The notes under the pieces are model-generated. The model saw nothing but the letters and a program-made list of their open reading frames with translations. It searched no databases and was not told where the DNA came from. A DNA stretch of 64,000 bases from Polynucleobacter duraquae (GTDB lineage Bacteria > Pseudomonadota > Gammaproteobacteria > Burkholderiales > Burkholderiaceae): contig NZ_CP007501.1 in NCBI RefSeq assembly GCF_000973625.1, positions 1,054,001 through 1,118,000 on the forward strand, read 5' to 3'. Shown piece by piece: positions 7,864 through 15,511 of this stretch. The position numbers were made by a program, and so were the translations under genes. Each line of letters begins with the position of its first letter. Position 1 is the first letter of the stretch.

Positions 7864-8679
7864 TTAACGCTTTAAGCCAGGTGTTTCGACAGTTCCGCCA
7901 TTGCCGGTTTTTGCCATATACATAGACAAAGCGATAGTCACGTCCGAGCCATATATAGGGAACGGAAAGCGTTGCTGACGGAAACAATCATTTAAGCGTT
8001 GTTGCATCGTCCAAAATTGACCGCTCGATACGCGGTAGGCTGGCCAATAACCCCAACCTAAAGCTGCGCCCTTTTGCTCTGTAATGTTTGGTAAATCTTG
8101 CAAACGAATACGCTTGCCGTTTTCAGCATGGCAAGATGCGCAAGAGAAGTCCATTGGACCGCCCTGGAAGAAGAAAGCGCGCTTACCAAGGTCATACATC
8201 TCTTTTTCCTTTGGATGAGCGGTACTTACCTTAATCTTTTCACCTTTAGATAAAGTAACAACGTAGGCAACGATAGCCTCCATATCCTTTTTAGGACCCT
8301 TTTGGAATGGAGCATCAATCATTTCCTGTGGATCGCGACCCTGCAATACCTGCATACACGTCATCAAGCGTGACTCTAAATCTTGAACCTTATTTGTGTC
8401 TTTAAAGTAGCGCGGCAGTTGTGCCGCTGCACCCTTTACTACCCCAGGCCCTAAACCCAGATTACATTGCTCAAGTGTTGCATTCTTGGGGCCAGCTGGC
8501 TTTTTCCACAACTCTTCACCTGCCGCCTCGTAGAGCTCTGAAGGATTTCCATCGGCAATCATCTCGCGATATTTAGCAATATCGTCAGTAGCACTCTTTT
8601 GTGCTGACACCGAAGATGTCATTGTTAATAAAGCTGCTACTAAACCAGTAGCTAGCCCTAAGGTCAATTTACGCTGCAT
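7864..8679 (-). CDS. soxA: SoxA, haem subunit of SoxAX cytochrome (monohaem type)
   Basis: This 271-residue protein has a signal peptide (ends VSAQ) and two cytochrome c-like domains. Only the second domain keeps a CxxCH motif (CASCHAENG near residue 180). The first domain has cysteines in LEQCNLGLG and LMTCMQVLQG but no haem motif, as in the monohaem SoxA class where a disulfide replaces the first haem. The cysteine in RLNDCFRQQRFPF near residue 240 is the likely active-site persulfide ligand. SoxA catalyses attachment of thiosulfate to SoxY. The gene lies between soxZ and soxX. Confidence 0.94.
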   Translation of the reverse strand: MQRKLTLGLATGLVAALLTMTSSVSAQKSATDDIAKYREMIADGNPSELYEAAGEELWKKPAGPKNATLEQCNLGLGPGVVKGAAAQLPRYFKDTNKVQDLESRLMTCMQVLQGRDPQEMIDAPFQKGPKKDMEAIVAYVVTLSKGEKIKVSTAHPKEKEMYDLGKRAFFFQGGPMDFSCASCHAENGKRIRLQDLPNITEQKGAALGWGYWPAYRVSSGQFWTMQQRLNDCFRQQRFPFPIYGSDVTIALSMYMAKTGNGGTVETPGLKR

Positions 8680-8733
8680 TTCCTACCCTTTCAGAACCAC
8701 GGAGGCGGTGAAGATTAATTAAAGCAAAAACAA

Positions 8734-9042
8734 TTAAGAAACAGTTGCTTCATCAGTGCGTTTATCGCCCTTATTATCATTCCAAGTCACAGCAATTTTG
8801 TCGCCCTTAGCACCCTTGTACTTAAAGTTCAAAAATGGGTCCTTAGAAACTGCAGGACCAAATTCGCCAGCAAATACTTTTTTGCCGTTGGCCGTAACAT
8901 TAATAGTGCTGATAAACCACTGAGGAATAGTTTTGCCGGCAGCATCTTTACGCTGACCAGATTCCATATCGTGTTTCATCAAGATTTTTACGTCAACAGT
9001 ACCGCCACTTTCAGCAGCTCTTACGCGCATTGGATCAGCCAT
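8734..9042 (-). CDS. soxZ: SoxZ, partner subunit of the SoxYZ carrier
   Basis: This 102-residue protein has the SoxZ immunoglobulin-like sandwich with typical segments VDVKILMKHDMESGQRKD and FKYKGAKGDKIAVTWNDNKG. SoxZ has no leader of its own and is normally exported bound to Tat-targeted SoxY; none is visible here either. It lies 56 bp downstream of soxY and 54 bp upstream of soxA. SoxYZ carries the sulfur substrate between SoxAX, SoxB and SoxCD. Confidence 0.94.
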   Translation of the reverse strand: MADPMRVRAAESGGTVDVKILMKHDMESGQRKDAAGKTIPQWFISTINVTANGKKVFAGEFGPAVSKDPFLNFKYKGAKGDKIAVTWNDNKGDKRTDEATVS

Positions 9043-9098
9043 TTTGGTTCCTTTTTTGCTCTATATATAAATGAATTGTTCTATTGAATTACCGCGAA

Positions 9099-9551
9099 TT
9101 AACCGCCGCAACCACCAAGCGTTACTTTGACTTCTTTAACAGTCATCAACCACTTGCCATCAGCCTTAACTAATCCATAGACATTGGATGTTTGACCCAT
9201 CTTGATGCGGGTAGTAACGAATGGCTCTGTACCAGCAGGAATAAAGAATTGGGCAGCGAGTGAGCTTGGGTTCTTTTCAACCAAGATTGCCATTTGCTCC
9301 GCTTTAAGCGTAGTAGTAATTCCAACAGGAACTACCGCACCATTTTCGGCAATATCAGGGGCATTCAATGTAACTGCGGCAGATTTATCTGGGCTACCAG
9401 CACCTAAAATTTTAAAGACATCATCCAAGCTCTTGCCTTCAAAAGCGGCCTTATTCCACTCTTGGGCTTGAGCTGTACTAATAAGGCCTGTAGAAGCCAT
9501 CAAGCCAAACACTGCTGAGTACTTCAATACACTGCGACGCTGCTGATTCAT
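9099..9551 (-). CDS. soxY: SoxY, substrate-carrier subunit of the Sox system
   Basis: SoxY carries the covalently bound sulfur substrate on the cysteine of its C-terminal swinging arm, visible here as LGGCGG at the extreme C-terminus. The N-terminus MNQQRRSVLKYS is a twin-arginine leader. An upstream in-frame start would add 11 residues, but AAAGGAG lies five bases before the ATG at 9551, which fixes the start and gives a 150-residue protein. It is separated from soxD by 85 bp and from soxZ by 56 bp. Confidence 0.95.
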   Translation of the reverse strand: MNQQRRSVLKYSAVFGLMASTGLISTAQAQEWNKAAFEGKSLDDVFKILGAGSPDKSAAVTLNAPDIAENGAVVPVGITTTLKAEQMAILVEKNPSSLAAQFFIPAGTEPFVTTRIKMGQTSNVYGLVKADGKWLMTVKEVKVTLGGCGG

Positions 9552-9636
9552 AACAACTCCTTTATTAATCTTCAATACTCTCAATTTATTGCTTATTTTG
9601 CATTAAAACACTGTGGATACTACCTAATTCATTATT

Positions 9637-10716
9637 TTATTTACCGCCTGAAAGCATCCAAACCACCAAAGCCTTGCGATCCTCATCAGAAAGCTGTGCT
9701 TGAGCTGGCATCGGGATTGAACCCCAAACACCCGCTCCCCCAAGCTTCACCTTGGTCATTAACCGATCCACTGCACCACTTTGACCTTCATATTTTTTGA
9801 CAATATCTGCAATTGAAGGCCCAACTAACTTGGCATTAGGGGCATGACAAGCTGAGCAGTTCTCATTTTTAAACAGTGCTGCCGTACCTTTTGCTGCGGA
9901 AGAATGGGTATCTGCTGCATGTGCCAAACCGGTGCCTGAAGCGCCAGGCAATTGCTTAATCGGTGGTTTTGTAGAGTCTGCACCGCGATATGGGCCATAC
10001 ATACGATTTTGCTCTGCAATATTATCATGCGCATTGCGAGCAAAGTCTGGCAAGGTTGATCCAATTTGCACAAACGAAACACAGTTATGCATACATGCAT
10101 TGCCATTGACGTCAGGCTTATCTTTTACATTCCAAAAGCCGTGCTTAGTCGTCATGCCGTTACGGTTCGGCATTTTAATTTCAGCAATATTCTTATCGCT
10201 CAGAACAAAATCGTCAGGAACAATTTCGCCAAGACTCAAAATAAATGCAACCAATGCATAGGTGTCATCAGGAGTTAGCGATCTAGGCGCATTCCACGGC
10301 ATCGCACGGTAGATGTAATCCCACAATGTGGATACTGTAGACAGCTTCATTAAAGTGGTTCTTTGCGGCTGCTTTGTATCTTTTAATGAGGCAACTCGAC
10401 CCGTCTTCAGATCATCCTTAGTAGTACCACCAGAAATAGGTGTAAAGATTTCATTAGACTCACCGAAGGTACCGTGACAACTGGAACATTGAGCTTCCCA
10501 AATAATCTGTCCTTTTTCAACTGAACCAGATCCTTTTGGCAAGCCCTTAAAGTCTGGACGCACATCAATATCCCAAGCTGCAACTTCAGAAGGAGTCGCC
10601 ACTCTACCAATACCAGGAAATTTTGTTGAACCCGATTGAGCAAATACGAATTGCGCAACCACTGTAATGAGCGCCGCAACTCCTAGGCGGATCTTCAATT
10701 TATCCAACTTGAACAT
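9637..10716 (-). CDS. soxD: SoxD, dihaem cytochrome c subunit of sulfane dehydrogenase SoxCD
   Basis: This 359-residue periplasmic cytochrome has a leader peptide (ends FAQS) and two haem c motifs: CSSCHGTFGE near residue 77 and CSACHAPNAK near residue 284. SoxCD oxidises the outer sulfane sulfur on SoxY to sulfonate with release of six electrons; SoxD passes them on. Its start overlaps the soxC stop by 17 bp, indicating coupled translation. Presence of SoxCD predicts complete oxidation of thiosulfate to sulfate without stored sulfur. Confidence 0.94.
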   Translation of the reverse strand: MFKLDKLKIRLGVAALITVVAQFVFAQSGSTKFPGIGRVATPSEVAAWDIDVRPDFKGLPKGSGSVEKGQIIWEAQCSSCHGTFGESNEIFTPISGGTTKDDLKTGRVASLKDTKQPQRTTLMKLSTVSTLWDYIYRAMPWNAPRSLTPDDTYALVAFILSLGEIVPDDFVLSDKNIAEIKMPNRNGMTTKHGFWNVKDKPDVNGNACMHNCVSFVQIGSTLPDFARNAHDNIAEQNRMYGPYRGADSTKPPIKQLPGASGTGLAHAADTHSSAAKGTAALFKNENCSACHAPNAKLVGPSIADIVKKYEGQSGAVDRLMTKVKLGGAGVWGSIPMPAQAQLSDEDRKALVVWMLSGGK

Positions 10717-12100
10717 TGCTCACCTCGCCATTTGAATCTAATTTCCATGATTGAATTGCATTATTGTGATAAATCGAGCGTGTACCGCGAACATTACGAA
10801 GTGTCTTGATCGTTGGTTGTATATAGCCAGTGTCATCCATAGCTCTTGATTGCATGATTGCTGGGGAGCCATCCCACACCCAATCAATATTGAAGCGCGT
10901 AATGGATTTAGTAAGTACGGGCGTTTCTAGACGGGCTGTACGCCAATTGTTGCCACCATCGAAAGACACATCAACTCGAGTAATTTTTCCCCGACCAGAC
11001 CAGGCCATGCCACTGACGTTATAAAAACCTTTATCTAAAAGTTGTTGGCCACCTGATGGTGTAGTGATAACAGATTTGCATTCCTGAATTGAGGCATATT
11101 GACGGTGATCACCATTTGGCATCAGATCGATGTAGTGAATTGCCTCATCCTTAGAGTTCCATCGGGCATCGCCTACTTCTAAACGGCGTAACCACTTCAC
11201 CCAACTAACGCCCTGAACCCCAGGAACTACTAGGCGTAACGGGAAGCCATTTTCTGGGCGCAGCATCTCACCATTCATGGCCCAAGCAACAATGGTGTCG
11301 TTAAGGCAGCTCTCGAGATTAATGGTGCGAGTCATTCCTGAACCATCACCGCCCTCGGCTAACATGAACTTTCCTTTTTTGAGATCAGCGCCGCACTCTT
11401 CTAGCAATACTTTTAAAGGAACACCTGTGAATTCACAGCAAGAGAGCATGCCATGCGTGTACTGGACAGTTGGAACAGCTACATTGCCCCACTCCAATCC
11501 AGTATTCGCACCACACTCAATAAAGTGAGTACGAGAAACTGATGGCAAGCGCATTAAGTCGTTCATCGTGAAGACACGTGGATTCTTAACCAAGCCGTTC
11601 ACCATCAAACGATGTGTTTCAGGATTGACGTTGTACCAGCCCTGGTGATGGCGTTCAAAATGCAAACCGTTTGGAGTGATAGTTCCAAACAAACCTTGGA
11701 GAGGTGTAAAGGCGACAGATGCAGCAGAGACTCGCGTAAGCCCAGGAGACTCACGTCGAATTAAATTAGATTCGTAAATAGATGGCACGCCATATGGCAT
11801 GGTTGCTACGTTTTTGCCAAGCGTTGTTTGCCATTCTTGCTTCTCAAGGATAGCTGGATCGCCCTCACCTACTGCCATAGCTAGTGGAGCCGCTAGTCCA
11901 GCGGCTGCACCACCAAGCGCAGACATAAAACCTTTACGTAAAAAGCCACGGCGATTTTCATCCAATCCGTTTGCATTGATATCAGCGATAAGCTCCTGAG
12001 AAATAAAATGTTCAGGCGCCTTTATGAGACGAGCCTGATTGGCTGGCTTCTCGATTGCGCTAATGTCCTGCGCGCTAATCTCAATTTGTTTTTTGGTCAT
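10700..12100 (-). CDS. soxC: SoxC, molybdenum subunit of sulfane dehydrogenase
   Basis: This sulfite-oxidase-family molybdoprotein has 466 residues from the ATG at 12100. After a long n-region there is a twin-arginine leader (NRRGFLRKGFMSALGG near residue 50). The molybdenum-ligand cysteine is most likely in HFIECGANTGLEW, followed by the cofactor-binding and dimerisation domains. A TTG-initiated form starting at 12154 would overlap the regulator gene, so I take the ATG. It forms the heterodimer with SoxD, whose gene overlaps its end. The molybdate permease genes immediately beyond the regulator fit its cofactor need. Confidence 0.94.
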   Translation of the reverse strand: MTKKQIEISAQDISAIEKPANQARLIKAPEHFISQELIADINANGLDENRRGFLRKGFMSALGGAAAGLAAPLAMAVGEGDPAILEKQEWQTTLGKNVATMPYGVPSIYESNLIRRESPGLTRVSAASVAFTPLQGLFGTITPNGLHFERHHQGWYNVNPETHRLMVNGLVKNPRVFTMNDLMRLPSVSRTHFIECGANTGLEWGNVAVPTVQYTHGMLSCCEFTGVPLKVLLEECGADLKKGKFMLAEGGDGSGMTRTINLESCLNDTIVAWAMNGEMLRPENGFPLRLVVPGVQGVSWVKWLRRLEVGDARWNSKDEAIHYIDLMPNGDHRQYASIQECKSVITTPSGGQQLLDKGFYNVSGMAWSGRGKITRVDVSFDGGNNWRTARLETPVLTKSITRFNIDWVWDGSPAIMQSRAMDDTGYIQPTIKTLRNVRGTRSIYHNNAIQSWKLDSNGEVSNVQVG

Positions 12101-12134
12101 TTGATATCTGCTTTGGTCAATAAATACTTCGAAA

Positions 12135-12476
12135 TTAATGCAAGCTCTCAGCAATTTTTGCGCATACGGTCTGGCACATCTCTACAGTGGCGTTATCAGC
12201 AATAGAGTAAAAGACAGTAGTACCCTCTTTGCGCCTTAGCAAAATTCCCGCTTTATGAAGCGCAGTAAGGTGGCGTGAAACATTAGCCTGACTTGAGCCG
12301 CATAATTCAATAACCTCGGACACAGACTTTTCACCGCTACACACTGCATACATGATGCGCAGACGTGACGGCTCTGAAAGAACATTGAAGTATTCAGCGA
12401 CTCGTGCAAAAACCTCTTCCATTGCTTGTGGGGAAAGGTCTTTGGTGGCTTTTTTTGCCTTAGCTTTTATATTCAT
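12135..12476 (-). CDS. ArsR-family regulator of the sox locus (SoxR-type, not the SoxR of oxidative stress)
   Basis: This 113-residue winged-helix protein is the first gene of the sox run. Helix-turn-helix residues 51-80 read SVSEVIELCGSSQANVSRHL. ArsR repressors such as BigR, SqrR and Pseudaminobacter SoxR sense persulfide through a cysteine pair. Here the cysteines are at 46, 59, 101 and 105, a spacing that does not match the roughly 66-residue separation known for those sensors. No ribosome site is visible before the ATG at 12476. A 22-bp imperfect palindrome at 12488-12509 overlaps its likely promoter, suggesting autoregulation. Inferred role: derepression of sox genes by a sulfur signal. 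Confidence 0.87.
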   Translation of the reverse strand: MNIKAKAKKATKDLSPQAMEEVFARVAEYFNVLSEPSRLRIMYAVCSGEKSVSEVIELCGSSQANVSRHLTALHKAGILLRRKEGTTVFYSIADNATVEMCQTVCAKIAESLH

Positions 12477-12484
12477 TATTTATA

Positions 12485-12509
12485 ATCATATATGCGTATA
12501 CATACATAT
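12485..12509. promoter_or_regulatory. divergent sox/mod control region with 22-bp imperfect inverted repeat
   Basis: Positions 12488-12509 form an inverted repeat in which 8 of 11 base pairs match (outer arms ATAT and ATAT, centre GTAT/ATAC). It overlaps a minus-strand TATGAT (12490 to 12485), a plausible -10 for the ArsR gene. That -10 ends only 8 bases before the ATG, so the regulator mRNA may be nearly leaderless. The repeat lies in the 100-bp gap shared with modB. Operator function is inferred. Confidence 0.5.
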
Positions 12510-12577
12510 TAAATACTTAAGAACCCTGTATTCATATAAGGAAATACCCTAGCCTATAGACGCAATACAATGTGAGA

Positions 12578-13228
12578 ATGGATATTGATGCAATTCTGCT
12601 GTCCTTAAAGCTTGCTTTTTGTACCATGGCCCTGATGTTGCCATTTGGGATATGGATTGCCCATAAGCTAATGAATCTCAATAGAAGCAGACCATGGGTT
12701 GAGGCTGCTCTGGCGCTCCCCTTGGTACTTCCACCTACAGTTTTAGGCTACTACTTTCTAGTTTCATTTGGTAATACCAGTATTTTCGGCGTTCCTCTGG
12801 TTTTCTCATTTACAGGGATCTTGCTTGCTTCGCTCATTGCTAATATCCCATTTGCCATTCAGCCTATACAACGAGCCTTCGAGGCCATTAATCCTGAAAT
12901 TCGGGAGGCTGCCCAAGTCAGCGGCCTTAGTAATTGGCAAATCTTTCGCTTAATTGAACTGCCTCTCTCTTGGCGTGGCATCACTGGTGCCGCCGCCCTC
13001 ACCTTCGCACACACCCTTGGTGAATTCGGAGTTGTCCTAATGGTTGGTGGCGCAATACCAGGCGAGACAAAAACAGCTTCTATTGCAATTTACGACAAGG
13101 TGCAAAGCTTTGATACCTCCGGTGCTGGCGCCATTGCTCTTGTGCTCTTAGGTATATCTCTGGTTTGTATTGCTCTTTCCTATGGAGTATTGGGGCGTAA
13201 GCCAAATCTGCGCAAAGGCCTAAGCTAA
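12578..13228 (+). CDS. modB: ModB, molybdate ABC transporter permease
   Basis: This protein of about 216 residues has five or six membrane helices and the permease signature EAAQVSGLSNWQIFRLIELPLSWRG (split here as EAAQVSGLSNWQIF then RLIELPLS) near residues 110-135. The segment HTLGEFGVVLMVGG is characteristic of ModB. It imports molybdate with ModC and a binding protein ModA. GTG at 12572 is an alternative start; neither start has a clear ribosome site. Its stop overlaps the modC ATG by one base. No modA is present in the window. Confidence 0.92.
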   Translation: MDIDAILLSLKLAFCTMALMLPFGIWIAHKLMNLNRSRPWVEAALALPLVLPPTVLGYYFLVSFGNTSIFGVPLVFSFTGILLASLIANIPFAIQPIQRAFEAINPEIREAAQVSGLSNWQIFRLIELPLSWRGITGAAALTFAHTLGEFGVVLMVGGAIPGETKTASIAIYDKVQSFDTSGAGAIALVLLGISLVCIALSYGVLGRKPNLRKGLS

Positions 13229-14337
13229 TGCTAAAGGTCAAAATTCAGCAGGCAAGCCCAAGCCCGCTGCAAATTAACCTGGAGTGCGCACCAGGCGAGT
13301 TGCATGCATTGGTTGGTCCCTCAGGGAGCGGCAAAACTACAGCCCTTAGAACTATTGCGGGCTTAAACAAACCTGCTAGCGGGAAAATTGAGTGCGATGG
13401 TCATGTCTGGTTTGAAACCGATGATCTTGGCAATACAGTGCAACAACTCTCCCCCGCAGAGCGCTCTTGCGGCTTCTTGTTTCAGCAATATGCGCTTTTT
13501 CCGCATCTGAGCGCCTTAGGCAATGTGATGATTCCATTACAGAACTCCGATCTCAACACAACGCAGCGCAAAGCGATCAGTCTTGATTTATTAGATCGCA
13601 TGGGCATTGCCAATCTTGCAGAGCGCATGCCAAATCAACTGTCTGGCGGACAGCAGCAACGCGTTGCCCTTGCAAGAGCGCTGGCTAGACAGCCTAAAGT
13701 CTTACTGCTAGATGAACCCTTTTCAGCGATTGATACACCAACACGCCAAAGTTTATATAAAACTTTGGCAGACTTACGCTCAGACTTGAATATCCCTATC
13801 TTGCTAGTCACACATGACCTACGTGAGGCTGATTTATTGGCTGACCAAATTACGGTGATTGATCGAGGCATCAGCCTGCAAACTGCACCACCGCAAGTAT
13901 TATTTCAGAAACCAAGAAATTCCAGAGTTGCTGAATTAGTCGGCATCAGCAATATGTTTCATGGCGTATTTGACGCTGGCAGCTTGAGTTGGGATGGTTG
14001 CGACATGGTATTTAATGTTGCCGACAAGGGTAAGATCCCACCAAATGTTCGCGTAGCCTGGGTTATTCCTCAAAGTGGTTTGAGCGTTCATGCTAGCCCG
14101 AGTAACGCCAGCTTGCCAGCGGTAGTTGAAAAGATGAGCAGCCTTGGTCAAATAGCCGTTATTCAATTACGAATTCAGAATAGTCAAAACACGATTGAGT
14201 GGGAAGCCTCCTCAGCTGAGGTCAAGAGGCTGTGCATGGAGGTTAGTAGTCTGATGCACTTAGAGCTTGATGGAAATCAAATTCACATCATGCCCTTACG
14301 GCTAATTAATGATCCTAGGCGCTTTATTGATCGCTGA
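13228..14337 (+). CDS. modC: ModC, molybdate ABC transporter ATPase
   Basis: This 369-residue ATPase has Walker A GPSGSGKTT near residue 32, signature LSGGQQQRVALARAL near residue 137, Walker B VLLLDEP and the H-loop VTHDLREA. The C-terminal 130 residues form the TOBE/Mop-like regulatory region seen in ModC. It energises molybdate uptake with ModB, to which it is translationally coupled (TAATG). The position next to soxC, a molybdoenzyme gene, suggests co-selection, though the genes are transcribed divergently. Confidence 0.93.
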   Translation: MLKVKIQQASPSPLQINLECAPGELHALVGPSGSGKTTALRTIAGLNKPASGKIECDGHVWFETDDLGNTVQQLSPAERSCGFLFQQYALFPHLSALGNVMIPLQNSDLNTTQRKAISLDLLDRMGIANLAERMPNQLSGGQQQRVALARALARQPKVLLLDEPFSAIDTPTRQSLYKTLADLRSDLNIPILLVTHDLREADLLADQITVIDRGISLQTAPPQVLFQKPRNSRVAELVGISNMFHGVFDAGSLSWDGCDMVFNVADKGKIPPNVRVAWVIPQSGLSVHASPSNASLPAVVEKMSSLGQIAVIQLRIQNSQNTIEWEASSAEVKRLCMEVSSLMHLELDGNQIHIMPLRLINDPRRFIDR

Positions 14338-14504
14338 CAAAGGGTTAGATCTAGGTATTAGTCAGATCTCGAGCTGTCGCTGTTCATTAATATCCTACTA
14401 AAACGCTAATGTTTATTACCCTATGCATAGAAATGGTATTTTGATTAATATGCTAATATCATCGCAAGATTCTTATTAACCCTCTCGAATAAACGGAGTT
14501 TTAT
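14338..14504. other. intergenic region between modC and HiPIP gene
   Basis: This 167-base AT-rich stretch shows no open reading frame or RNA I can support. It must carry the HiPIP promoter; I could not fix -35/-10 boxes with confidence. GGAG lies seven bases upstream of the HiPIP ATG. Confidence 0.4.
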
Positions 14505-14816
14505 ATGCAAAATAGTCGTCGCCAATTTATGATTTTGTCTGCTGCTGGTGCCTGCACTTTGGCATTGAACGGTCAAGTTCAAGCTCAAGCCATGGTTGCT
14601 GAAACCGATCCACAAGCTGCCGCATTGGGTTACAAAGCAAACGCTACTACTGTAGATAAAGCCAAGTATCCAAAATACGCTGCTGGTCAGGTTTGCAGTA
14701 ACTGCGCCCTGTATCAAGGCAAAGCAGGTTCTGCTGCTGGTGGTTGCTCATTGTTTGGTGCCAAGCAAGTTGCTGGCCCAGGCTGGTGCTCTGCTTACGC
14801 TAAGAAGGCCGGTTAA
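14505..14816 (+). CDS. high-potential iron-sulfur protein (HiPIP)
   Basis: This 103-residue precursor has a twin-arginine leader (SRRQFMILSAAG at residues 4-15, cleavage near AQA) and the HiPIP cysteine pattern: Cys64, Cys67 (CSNC), Cys81 (GGCSLF) and Cys95 (GPGWCSAY), binding one [4Fe-4S] cluster. HiPIPs are periplasmic one-electron carriers that shuttle electrons to terminal oxidases or reaction centres. Proximity to the sox genes suggests, but does not prove, that it accepts electrons from SoxCD or SoxAX. It ends at a strong bidirectional terminator. Confidence 0.94.
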   Translation: MQNSRRQFMILSAAGACTLALNGQVQAQAMVAETDPQAAALGYKANATTVDKAKYPKYAAGQVCSNCALYQGKAGSAAGGCSLFGAKQVAGPGWCSAYAKKAG

Positions 14817-14832
14817 GCTGCAAAGCTGAATC

Positions 14833-14858
14833 AAAAAGCTGCTTCGGCAGCTTTTTTT
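14833..14858. terminator. bidirectional intrinsic terminator, HiPIP / methyltransferase junction
   Basis: A stem AAAGCTGC / GCAGCTTT closes on a TTCG tetraloop, with flanking A- and T-tracts on both sides. It terminates the HiPIP transcript on the plus strand and, read on the minus strand, follows the methyltransferase stop at 14857. Confidence 0.88.
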
Positions 14859-15480
14859 ACGCCCTCTTTTTAGCCACCATTCCCAATAATGCTGACATAC
14901 CAGTGTGCCTTGCGCCCTCTGACAATTCTTTTTCGTAGCACTGCAGATCAAGAACTTCAAAATCTTGGCTTAGCTCACGAATCATTTCTTCAGTATAGAG
15001 ATGCTCGATAAGTGATGGGCCACCGGTTTTATATTCCAACTGCTTTGGAGTGTATCCCTGCAGAATAAATAGGCCGCCTGGTTTCAAAGCCTGGTGTACT
15101 TGTTTGAAAATTCTGGCACGCATTTCGGGATCAGCAAACTGGATGAAGATCCCAACTACCGCATCATATGTATTGGCCTGCCAATCAAAGCCATCAGTGT
15201 CACAAAGACTGTATTGAATATTGACTTCGTTATCAGCAGCGAGCTGCTTGGCCTTGGCAAGCGCAATATCAGAAACATCAAAACCCGTGACGTACATGCC
15301 TTGCTTAGCAAGCCAAACACCATTGCGCCCCTCTCCATCAGCAATACAGAGAACAGAGGAGTTGGGCTTTAAATAATGGGATGATTGCTCAACCAAATAT
15401 TCATTTGGCTCTTTTCCAAAGATGAATTCTTGTTTATCAAAGCGTTGATTCCAGAACTGGGTGGCATCCGTAAAGCCCAT
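14857..15480 (-). CDS. class I SAM-dependent methyltransferase (TehB/UbiE-like)
   Basis: This 207-residue protein has a Rossmann-type methyltransferase fold. SAM-binding motif I is VLCIADGEGRNGVWLAKQG near residue 40 and an acidic motif follows in VTGFDVSDIALAKA. The late YDAVVGIFIQFADPEMR segment is typical of the group. The methyl acceptor cannot be read from sequence; relatives include thiol and tellurite-resistance methyltransferases. It is 31 bp downstream of metZ and is the last gene of a long minus-strand run. Confidence 0.83.
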   Translation of the reverse strand: MGFTDATQFWNQRFDKQEFIFGKEPNEYLVEQSSHYLKPNSSVLCIADGEGRNGVWLAKQGMYVTGFDVSDIALAKAKQLAADNEVNIQYSLCDTDGFDWQANTYDAVVGIFIQFADPEMRARIFKQVHQALKPGGLFILQGYTPKQLEYKTGGPSLIEHLYTEEMIRELSQDFEVLDLQCYEKELSEGARHTGMSALLGMVAKKRA

Positions 15481-15511
15481 GAATTCTCTGATCTTGGATA
15501 GTTGATTTAGA

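Noticed and set aside
12101..12154. N-terminal extension of soxC from a TTG at 12154
   Set aside because: It overlaps the regulator gene end and adds residues before an already long Tat leader region.
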